A DNA stretch of 7,011 nucleotides from Vitreoscilla sp. (lineage in GTDB: Bacteria > Pseudomonadota > Gammaproteobacteria > Burkholderiales > Burkholderiaceae), in NCBI GenBank assembly GCA_014378125.1, contig JACMOG010000559.1:1-7011 (forward strand), written 5' to 3'. Shown here piece by piece: positions 1 through 6,112 of the stretch. The notes beneath the pieces were generated by a model that saw only the letters and a program-made list of their open reading frames with translations, did no database searches and was not told the DNA's origin. Each line of letters begins with the position of its first letter. Positions within the stretch are counted from its first letter, which is position 1. Position numbers and translations under genes: made by a program.

Positions 1-1
1 G

Positions 2-1702
2 CCCCCTTCGGCGATCCGCGCCATGGGCCTGAAGGCCGAGTCGAAGCAGCTGATGGAAAAGGCCGGCGTGCGCCTGGTGCCTGGCTACCACGCGGCCGAC
101 CAGGATCCGGCGCTGCTCAGGCGCGAGGCCGACCGCATCGGCTACCCGGTGCTGATCAAGGCCAGCGCGGGTGGCGGCGGCAAGGGCATGCGCGTGGTGC
201 TGTCGCATGACGAGTTCGACGCCGCGCTGGCGTCGTGCAAGCGCGAGGCCATCAACAGCTTCGGCGACGACGCGGTGCTGATCGAGCGCTACGTGCAACG
301 CCCGCGCCACATCGAGATCCAGGTGTTCTTCGACACCCACGGCAACGGCGTGTACCTGTTCGAGCGCGATTGCTCGGTGCAGCGCCGTCACCAGAAGGTG
401 CTGGAGGAGGCACCGGCCCCCGGCATGACCGAGGCGCGCCGCCGCGAGATGGGCGAGGCCGCCGTGGCCGCCGCGCGCGCCGTCGACTACGTCGGCGCCG
501 GCACCGTGGAATTCATCTGCGAGCAGGACGGCCAGTTCTACTTCATGGAGATGAACACGCGCCTGCAGGTGGAGCATCCGGTGACGGAGGCGATCAGCGG
601 GCACGACCTGGTCGAGTGGCAACTGCGCGTGGCCTCCGGCGAGCCGCTGCCGGCCACGCAGGCCGACCTGAAGATCCACGGCCACGCCATCGAGGCGCGC
701 ATCTGCGCCGAGAACCCCGAGGCCAATTTCCTGCCCGCCACCGGCACGCTGTCGGTGCTGAAGTGGCCGAAGCACGTGAGCTTCGAGCGCCAGGCCCCCG
801 GCGCGACCGAACCCGCGCCGGTGCGCGTGGACACGGGCGTCGACGAGGGCGACACCATCACCCCGTACTACGACTCGATGATCGCCAAGCTGATCGTCTG
901 GGGCGAGGATCGCGAGCAGGCGCTGGCGCGGCTCGACGCGGCGCTGGCCGGCACGCACGTGGCGGGCGTCGTCAACAACGTCGCCTTCCTGCGCCGCGTC
1001 GCCAGGTCGCCGTCGTTCTCGCAGGCTCAGCTCGACACCGCGTTGATCGTACGCGAGCGAGCCCTGCTGTTCGGCCAGGTGGGGCTGCCGCTGGAGGTGG
1101 TGGCCGCCGGCATGGTGGCACGCGCGCTGTCGCTGCAGGCCACGTCGGTGGACGCCGACCCGTGGTCGCGCCGCGACGGCTGGCGCATGCACGGCACGTC
1201 GGTGCAGCGCTTCGACCTCGAGTGGCAGGGCGAGCCGCTGGAGGTGCTGCTCGCGTCGCGACATGGCGGCGGCGCGCTGCTGAAGGCCGGCGACGTGGAG
1301 GTGGCGTTCTCGTGGCGCGCGCTGGGCGGCGACCAGTACGACATCGTGCTTGGAAGCCCGGCCGACTCGCGTCGCCTGAGGCTCAGCGTCTACCAGGTGG
1401 GCGAGCAGGTGTCGGTGTTCTCGGCGCAGGGCAGCGCGCAGGCCACCGTGGTGGACACTCTTGCGCACGCGGGCGAGGGCCACAAGGAGGCCGGACGCCT
1501 CACGGCGCCGATGCCCGGCAAGGTGCTCTCGTACCTGGTCAAGGCCGGCGACGCGATCAAGACCGGACAGCCGCTGGCGGTACTCGAAGCGATGAAAATG
1601 GAGCATACGATCGCCGCGCCGCGCGACGGCACCGTGGCCGAACTGCTGTTCGCGCCGGGTGACCAGGTCAGCGAAGGCGGCGAACTGCTGACCCTGGAGT
1701 GA
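2..1702 (+). CDS. liuD: Methylcrotonyl-CoA carboxylase alpha subunit, biotin carboxylase/carrier (5' partial)
   Basis: This ATP-dependent biotin carboxylase subunit carboxylates its own biotin; a partner beta subunit, not in the window, passes the carboxyl group to 3-methylcrotonyl-CoA. The frame is already open at base 2, and family proteins of roughly 650-680 residues suggest about 100 N-terminal residues are missing. The Met at base 23 is internal. Numbering from that Met, an ATP-grasp glycine loop (KASAGGGGKGM) lies at 46-56, the biotin carboxylase motif PRHIEIQV at 94-101, and the active-site stretch EMNTRLQVEHP at 176-186. A less conserved linker (about 350-485) precedes the biotinyl domain, with EAMKMEH at 522-528 and biotinylated Lys525 (bases 1595-1597). 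The residues needed for catalysis in these segments are intact. Propionyl- or geranyl-CoA carboxylases share this layout; the adjacent HMG-CoA lyase favours the leucine pathway. The family call is very secure, the substrate fairly so. Confidence 0.93.
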   Translation, partial: PPSAIRAMGLKAESKQLMEKAGVRLVPGYHAADQDPALLRREADRIGYPVLIKASAGGGGKGMRVVLSHDEFDAALASCKREAINSFGDDAVLIERYVQRPRHIEIQVFFDTHGNGVYLFERDCSVQRRHQKVLEEAPAPGMTEARRREMGEAAVAAARAVDYVGAGTVEFICEQDGQFYFMEMNTRLQVEHPVTEAISGHDLVEWQLRVASGEPLPATQADLKIHGHAIEARICAENPEANFLPATGTLSVLKWPKHVSFERQAPGATEPAPVRVDTGVDEGDTITPYYDSMIAKLIVWGEDREQALARLDAALAGTHVAGVVNNVAFLRRVARSPSFSQAQLDTALIVRERALLFGQVGLPLEVVAAGMVARALSLQATSVDADPWSRRDGWRMHGTSVQRFDLEWQGEPLEVLLASRHGGGALLKAGDVEVAFSWRALGGDQYDIVLGSPADSRRLRLSVYQVGEQVSVFSAQGSAQATVVDTLAHAGEGHKEAGRLTAPMPGKVLSYLVKAGDAIKTGQPLAVLEAMKMEHTIAAPRDGTVAELLFAPGDQVSEGGELLTLE

Positions 1703-1708
1703 TGAGCG

Positions 1709-2641
1709 ATGTCCGACAAGCTGCCTGAATTCGTCAAGATCGTCGATGTCGGCCCGCGCGACGGCCTGCAGAACGAGAAGAACCACGTGCCGGCCGCGGC
1801 CAAGATCGCGCTGGTGGGCCTGCTGCAGGACGCCGGCCTGCGCGAGATCGAGGTCACCAGCTTCGTCAGCCCCAAGTGGGTGCCGCAGATGGCCGATGCG
1901 CTCGACGTCATGGCAGGCATCGTGCGCCAGCCGGGCGTGCGCTACTCGGTGCTCACGCCCAACATGAAGGGCTGGGAGGCGGCCATCGCCACGCGGCCGG
2001 ACGAGATCGTGGTGTTCGGCGCGGCCAGCGAGGCGTTCAGCCAGAAGAACATCAACTGCTCCATCGCCGAATCCATCGATCGCTTCGCGCCCGTGGTGGC
2101 CGCGGCCAAGGCGGCCGGCGTCAAGGTGCGCGCCGCCATCTCGTGCGCGGTGGGCTGCCCGTACGAGGGCGACGTGTCGCCCGCGCGCGTGGGCATGGTG
2201 GCGCGCATGATGCGCGCGATCGGCGTCGACCACATCGGCGTGGCCGACACCATCGGCGTGGGCACGCCCTTGAAGGTGCGCGCCGCGATGGAGGCGGCAC
2301 TGCAGCACTTTCCCATCGCCGAAACCAGCGGCCACTTCCACGACACCTACGGCCAGGCGCTCTCGAACATCCACGAATGCCTGCAGATGGGCATCCACAC
2401 GTTCGACACCAGCGTGTCGGGCCTGGGCGGCTGTCCCTACGCGAAGGGCGCGACGGGCAACGTCGCCACCGAGGACGTGGTCTACCTGCTGCACGGCCTG
2501 GGCATCCGCACGGGCATCGACCTCGACAGGCTGGTGGACGCCGGCGCCTTCATCAGCAACGCCATCGGCAAGCCCAACGGCTCGCGCGTGGCGCGGGCGC
2601 TGCTGGCCAAGCGGGCCGATCCGGCGGCGGTGTGCGCATGA
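1709..2641 (+). CDS. liuE: Hydroxymethylglutaryl-CoA lyase
   Basis: This enzyme cleaves 3-hydroxy-3-methylglutaryl-CoA to acetyl-CoA and acetoacetate, the last step of leucine degradation. The 310-residue product has the usual bacterial length and a TIM-barrel HMGL-like fold. Visible active-site elements are GPRDGLQNE at 15-23 (Arg17 and Asp18, matching human Arg41 and Asp42), Glu48 in IEVTSFVSPKW, the metal ligands His209 and His211 in GHFHDTYGQAL, and the signature SGLGGCPYAKGATGN at 237-251 with Cys242 and Asn251. The start is supported by GGAG at 1696-1699, nine bases upstream and overlapping the end of the preceding carboxylase gene. The six-base gap to that gene implies a shared transcript. 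The gene is also called mvaB. The stop codon overlaps the next start as ATGA. Isopropylmalate and homocitrate synthases are more distant relatives and lack this set of residues. Confidence 0.96.
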   Translation: MSDKLPEFVKIVDVGPRDGLQNEKNHVPAAAKIALVGLLQDAGLREIEVTSFVSPKWVPQMADALDVMAGIVRQPGVRYSVLTPNMKGWEAAIATRPDEIVVFGAASEAFSQKNINCSIAESIDRFAPVVAAAKAAGVKVRAAISCAVGCPYEGDVSPARVGMVARMMRAIGVDHIGVADTIGVGTPLKVRAAMEAALQHFPIAETSGHFHDTYGQALSNIHECLQMGIHTFDTSVSGLGGCPYAKGATGNVATEDVVYLLHGLGIRTGIDLDRLVDAGAFISNAIGKPNGSRVARALLAKRADPAAVCA

Positions 2642-3132
2642 GACTTGAAGACCGCCCCGAGGGCTTCCAGCGCGTGTCGCAGGCGTTGGCGCGCCTGGGC
2701 CATCCGCACGCGCCGCAGTTTCTGGAGACCGCCGCCCGGACCTCGCAGGAGGCCGCCGAGGCGCTGGGCGTGGCCGTGGGCCAGATCGCCAAGAGCGTGA
2801 TCTTCCGGCGCCGGTCCGACGATGTGGCCATCCTGGTGGTGGCCTCCGGCGACCGTCGCGTCGACGAGAAGAAGGTGGCGCAGATCGTGGGGCCCATCGG
2901 CCGCGCCGACGCCGAGTTCGTGAAGGCCAGGACGGGCTTCACGATCGGCGGCGTGTCGCCGCTGGCGCATGCCACGCCGGTGGTGACGCTGATCGACCGC
3001 GAGCTGTTCCGGTTCGAGCAGGTGTGGGCCGCGGCGGGCCATCCGCACGGCGTGTTTCCGATGTCGCCGGCCGAACTCGAGAAGCTCACGGGCGCGCCGG
3101 TGCACGACGTCGTGCAGGCGCCGTCGCCATGA
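2638..3132 (+). CDS. YbaK/EbsC-type aminoacyl-tRNA deacylase
   Basis: This 164-residue protein belongs to the YbaK/ProX (INS) family, cytoplasmic single-domain proteins that hydrolyse mischarged tRNAs such as Cys-tRNAPro or Ala-tRNAPro. The family core is evident: GVAVGQIAKSVIFR at 44-57 with the conserved Lys52, DRRVDEKKV at 72-80, the loop FTIGGVSPLAH at 101-111, and GHPHGVF at 134-140. The ATG overlaps the liuE stop (ATGA at 2638-2641) and no good Shine-Dalgarno sequence precedes it, so translation is probably coupled to liuE. The same frame stays open far upstream, but that part overlaps liuE and is a shadow. Which mischarged tRNA it edits cannot be read from sequence, so no gene symbol is given. 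Its position in a leucine catabolism cluster has no clear biochemical logic and is probably co-transcription only. Confidence 0.9.
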   Translation: MRLEDRPEGFQRVSQALARLGHPHAPQFLETAARTSQEAAEALGVAVGQIAKSVIFRRRSDDVAILVVASGDRRVDEKKVAQIVGPIGRADAEFVKARTGFTIGGVSPLAHATPVVTLIDRELFRFEQVWAAAGHPHGVFPMSPAELEKLTGAPVHDVVQAPSP

Positions 3133-3374
3133 CGATCCGCGACGACATCGAGCACGCCCCGGGCAGCGACTTCTTCGTGGCGCGCCTGGCCGAGATCGGC
3201 GACACCGGCCCGGTGCCGTCACCGTGCGTCAACATCTGCAAGATCGACCCGTACACCAGCGTGTGCCACGGCTGCCGCCGCACGCTCGACGAGATCGCGG
3301 CGTGGGGCAGCCTGCCCGACGCCGACAAGCGCTGGGTGTGGCAACAGCTTGCAGGCCGCGAGCCGCCAATCTGA
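3129..3374 (+). CDS. DUF1289 domain small cysteine-motif protein
   Basis: This predicted 81-residue cytoplasmic protein matches the DUF1289 pattern: SPCVNICKIDP (32-41), then VCHGCRRTLDEIAAW (45-59), giving Cys33, Cys37, Cys46 and Cys49 as CX3C...CX2C. The four cysteines look suited to binding a metal, perhaps zinc or an iron-sulfur cluster, but the family has no established function that I can name. After the cysteines comes a helical tail with a conserved-looking Trp-rich stretch (RWVWQQL, 68-74). The ATG at 3129 overlaps the stop of the YbaK-like gene (ATGA), the second such junction in the cluster, so translational coupling is likely. Open frame extends upstream to 3024 within the previous gene, but a start there would add residues unlike the family, so the ATGA start is preferred. 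Confidence 0.85.
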   Translation: MTIRDDIEHAPGSDFFVARLAEIGDTGPVPSPCVNICKIDPYTSVCHGCRRTLDEIAAWGSLPDADKRWVWQQLAGREPPI

Positions 3375-3384
3375 GGAGCCCTCG

Positions 3385-3969
3385 ATGCAGCGTGTGATCT
3401 TCGACTTCGACATCGTCTCGCCCTACGCGTACCTCGCGTTCGAGCGATTGCCGTCGGCGCTCGAAGGCGTGTCGCACCACGTCGAGTATCGGCCGCTGCT
3501 GTTCGCCGGCCTGCTCAAGCACTGGGGCAACACGGCACCGGTGGACGTGGCGCCGAAGAAGGCATGGCTGTTCCGCCAGTGCGCGTGGATCGCCGAGCGC
3601 GACGGCGTCGTGTTCCGGCCGCCCGCGCCGCATCCGTTCAACCCGCTCGCGCTGCTGCGGCTGCTGGTGGCCAGCGCGCCCGCGGACGTGCTTCCCAATC
3701 GGCGGGCCGTCGAACTGGTCTTCCGCCACGTCTGGGCGCGCGACGGTGGCGATCCCGTCGACGCGGCCGCGCTCAAGACGCTCACGGACGCGATCGCGCC
3801 GGTGCGCGACCCGGCCAGCCCCGAGGTGAAGACCGAGCTCCAGGCGCTCACCGCGCGGGCAGCCGACGCGGGCGTGTTCGGCGTGCCGAGCTTCCGGCTG
3901 GACGATGGCCAGATGTTCTGGGGCACCGACTCGATGGACATGCTGGCCGACGCGATGCGCGCAGGATGA
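3385..3969 (+). CDS. 2-hydroxychromene-2-carboxylate isomerase-like protein (DsbA/kappa-GST family)
   Basis: The 194-residue product has a thioredoxin fold with a helical insertion, of the HCCA isomerase/kappa glutathione transferase type. Members use glutathione; the prototype NahD isomerises an intermediate of naphthalene breakdown. The N-terminal motif FDIVSPYAYLAFERL (8-22) places Ser12 at the catalytic position in place of a CXXC pair, so this is not a disulfide oxidase. GVFGVPSF (163-170) gives the cis-proline loop at Pro168, and FWGTDSMDML (178-187) matches the family C-terminal segment. The start is set by GAGGAG at 3373-3378, six bases upstream and overlapping the DUF1289 stop. No naphthalene or aromatic-ring pathway gene is present, so the real substrate is unknown and the isomerase name is a family label only. 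It appears to be the last gene of the cluster. Confidence 0.88.
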   Translation: MQRVIFDFDIVSPYAYLAFERLPSALEGVSHHVEYRPLLFAGLLKHWGNTAPVDVAPKKAWLFRQCAWIAERDGVVFRPPAPHPFNPLALLRLLVASAPADVLPNRRAVELVFRHVWARDGGDPVDAAALKTLTDAIAPVRDPASPEVKTELQALTARAADAGVFGVPSFRLDDGQMFWGTDSMDMLADAMRAG

Positions 3970-4188
3970 CGGATATTGCCATGCAGCATGGGGTATCCCC
4001 TCGCGCGGTGTTTACCCTCGCCGACGCCTTCATTCTCACCATGAGAAACGAGGCGTCCGCGTTATCCCTCGCCTTGTAAGTTTCGAATAAGCCCGGCGTC
4101 AGAACTCAGTCAGAGGGCAGTCTCACGATGCGCGACAGGCGCCTCCTCGACGGGGCGGCGGCCGCATCTACAACAGGAGACATCCCCC
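3970..4188 (+). promoter_or_regulatory. Intergenic region upstream of MHS transporter, probable promoter and leader
   Basis: This 219-base gap separates the Liu-linked cluster from the transporter and is less GC-rich than the coding flanks. It contains two adjacent hairpin-capable repeats (CATGC-A-GCATG at 3980-3990 and GGGG-TAT-CCCC at 3990-4000). An imperfect stem pairs GAAAC/AGGCG (4045-4055) with CGCCT/GTTTC (4070-4084), and AGGCGCCT is a palindrome at 4137-4144. Three related words occur at 3994-4004, 4012-4021 and 4062-4073. None of the hairpins is followed by a T run, so no intrinsic terminator is evident after the isomerase gene. No convincing sigma-70 -35/-10 pair was found. A promoter here is inferred from the gap size and the stand-alone layout of the transporter. 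Confidence 0.4.
4175..4180 (+). promoter_or_regulatory. Ribosome binding site of MHS transporter gene
   Basis: AGGAGA sits eight bases before the ATG at 4189 in an A-rich context (TACAACAGGAGACAT). It is a near-consensus Shine-Dalgarno sequence, stronger than those of most other genes in the window. It fixes the start at 4189 over an out-of-frame ATG at 4128. Confidence 0.8.
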
Positions 4189-5889
4189 ATGGCAACCAGC
4201 AAAGCGCGCAGCGCGGCGATCACGGGCGACGAACGCAAGGTCATCTTCGCGTCCTCGCTCGGCACCGTGTTCGAGTGGTACGACTTCTTCGTGTACGGCA
4301 CCCTGGCGTCCTACGTCAGCAAGGCCTTCTTCACGGGCCTCGATCCGACCGCGGCCTACATCGCCACGTTGCTCGTCTTCGCCGCCGGCTTCTTCGTGCG
4401 TCCGTTCGGGGCGCTGGTGTTCGGTCGCCTCGGCGACATGATCGGCCGCAAGTACACCTTCCTGATCACCATCCTGATCATGGGCCTGTCGACCGCCATC
4501 ATCGGCGTGATTCCGACGTACGGGCAGATCGGCATCGCGGCCCCCATCATCCTGATCCTGCTGCGCGTGATGCAGGGATTGGCGCTGGGCGGTGAGTATG
4601 GCGGTGCCGCCACCTATGTCGCCGAGCATTCTCCACAGGACAGGCGCGGCGAGTTCACGTCGTGGATCCAGACCACCGCGACGCTGGGCCTGTTCCTGTC
4701 GCTGGTCATGATCCTGACCATCAAGGCGATGGTGACGAAGGAAGCCTTCGAGGACGCCTGGGGCTGGTGGCGCGCGCCGTTCATCCTCTCGATCGTGCTG
4801 CTCGCGATCAGCGTGTGGATCCGCCTGTCGATGAACGAATCGCCGGCCTTCAAGAAGATGAAGGAAGAGGGCAAGACGTCCAAGGCGCCGTTGACCGAGT
4901 CGTTCACGAAGTGGGGCAACCTGAAGATCGTGTTGCTCGCGCTGTTCGGCCTGACCGCCGGCCAGGGCGTCGTCTGGTATTCCGGCCAGTTCTACGCGAT
5001 GATCTTCCTGACGACCACGCTCAAGGTCGACGCCACGGCCGCTCAGTGGATGATCGCCACGGCCCTGGTGCTCGGCACGCCGTTCTTCGTGCTGTTCGGC
5101 ATCCTGTCCGACAGGATCGGCCGCAAATGGATCATCCTGGGCGGCATGCTGCTCGCCTGCCTGACCTACTTCCCGATCTTCAAGGGCCTGGCGCATGCCG
5201 CCAATCCCGAGCTGACCGATGCGCAGGCCAAGACGCACATCATCGTGAAGGTCGACCCCGCGACCTGCAGCTTCCAGGCGAATCCCGTGGCCCGCGAGGC
5301 CGATTTCCGCAGCTCGTGCGACATCGCCAAGCGCGCGCTGATCACCGGCTTTTCGGCCAACTACGACATCGAGGACGCTCCGGCCGGCTCGCAGGCCGTG
5401 GTGCAGGTCGGCGACAAGGCCATCACGGCGCCCGAGGCGCACCTGGCCGCGCCACCTGCCTACAAGTTCGACGAGGATTCGACCAAGGCCATTGCCGCGT
5501 TCAAGAAGGATCTCGGCGCGGCGCTGAAGGACGCGGGCTACCCGTCCAAGGCCAAGCCCATCGAGACCTTCGACAGCCGGTGGTTGACGATCGTCGGACT
5601 GCTGTGGGTCCTCATGATCTACGTGACGATGGTGTACGGCCCGATCGCGGCGATGCTGGTGGAGCTGTTCCCCACCCGCATCCGGTACACCTCCATGAGC
5701 TTGCCTTACCATATCGGCAACGGCTGGTTCGGCGGACTCCTGCCTTCGTTCTGCTTCGCCATCACGGTGCAGACAGGCAATATCTACAACGCGCTCTGGT
5801 ACCCGATCGTCGTGGCCATCATGAGCCTGGTTGTCGGCGCGCTGTTCATCCGCGAGACCAAGGACGTCGACATCTACGCACGCGACTGA
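4189..5889 (+). CDS. MHS-family MFS transporter with large predicted periplasmic insert
   Basis: This 566-residue inner-membrane protein belongs to the metabolite:H+ symporter branch of the major facilitator superfamily, which includes carriers for proline/betaine, 2-oxoglutarate, citrate and shikimate. The family start FEWYDFFVYG lies at 28-37. MFS motif A occurs as GRLGDMIGRK (79-88) and again as FGILSDRIGRK (303-313), and RVMQGLALGGEYGGA (126-140) marks helix 4. Twelve membrane helices can be placed: six before a cytoplasmic loop at about 214-243, helices 7-9 at about 245-334, and 10-12 at about 465-553. Between helices 9 and 10 lies a hydrophilic insert (about 336-463) with Cys360 and Cys377, predicted periplasmic. 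Ordinary MHS proteins are about 430-450 residues, so the insert explains the extra length. The substrate cannot be deduced. The gene has its own upstream gap and a terminator, so it is probably transcribed alone. Confidence 0.92.
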   Translation: MATSKARSAAITGDERKVIFASSLGTVFEWYDFFVYGTLASYVSKAFFTGLDPTAAYIATLLVFAAGFFVRPFGALVFGRLGDMIGRKYTFLITILIMGLSTAIIGVIPTYGQIGIAAPIILILLRVMQGLALGGEYGGAATYVAEHSPQDRRGEFTSWIQTTATLGLFLSLVMILTIKAMVTKEAFEDAWGWWRAPFILSIVLLAISVWIRLSMNESPAFKKMKEEGKTSKAPLTESFTKWGNLKIVLLALFGLTAGQGVVWYSGQFYAMIFLTTTLKVDATAAQWMIATALVLGTPFFVLFGILSDRIGRKWIILGGMLLACLTYFPIFKGLAHAANPELTDAQAKTHIIVKVDPATCSFQANPVAREADFRSSCDIAKRALITGFSANYDIEDAPAGSQAVVQVGDKAITAPEAHLAAPPAYKFDEDSTKAIAAFKKDLGAALKDAGYPSKAKPIETFDSRWLTIVGLLWVLMIYVTMVYGPIAAMLVELFPTRIRYTSMSLPYHIGNGWFGGLLPSFCFAITVQTGNIYNALWYPIVVAIMSLVVGALFIRETKDVDIYARD

Positions 5890-5910
5890 ACGCCGGGAAA
5901 CTCTCTCCGC

Positions 5911-5940
5911 AATGGGCCCTCCGGGGCCCATTTTTTGTTT
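5911..5940 (+). terminator. Rho-independent terminator of transporter gene
   Basis: A perfect nine-base-pair stem, AATGGGCCC (5911-5919) with GGGCCCATT (5924-5932), closes a TCCG tetraloop. It is followed by a T-rich tract (TTTTGTTT, with the T run starting in the stem at 5931). It lies 21 bases after the transporter stop codon. The run of T is only on the plus-strand side, so it acts in the forward direction. Confidence 0.93.
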
Positions 5941-6112
5941 CTGTGCAAGGCCCTGTTCGGTCATCGCCGGTGCGTGCGCAGGGGCGGGATGTCCAGTGCA
6001 CAATGGTTCGTCACCGCCCCGGAAAAGAGGGTGGGACGCAGGGCGCGGGGCTTGAGCCGCGCTCGTCGGGTGGACGGGGCGACCGATGACGGCCCCGGCG
6101 CTGGGGGCTCGA

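Noticed and set aside
235..1662. 475-residue plus-strand frame inside the carboxylase gene
   Set aside because: It overlaps a frame with full biotin carboxylase motifs and encodes an Arg/Gly/Ala-rich shadow.
3980..4000. Possible terminator after the isomerase gene (CATGC/GCATG and GGGG/CCCC repeats)
   Set aside because: The stems are only four to five base pairs and no T run follows, so intrinsic termination is not supported.
4062..4090. Possible -35/-10 pair (TTATCC with GAATAA) upstream of the transporter
   Set aside because: Only about half of the -35 positions and fewer of the -10 positions match consensus, which is no better than chance.
4128..4595. 155-codon plus-strand frame starting in the transporter leader
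   Set aside because: It has no ribosome binding site, overlaps the transporter in another frame, and yields an Arg/His-rich product.
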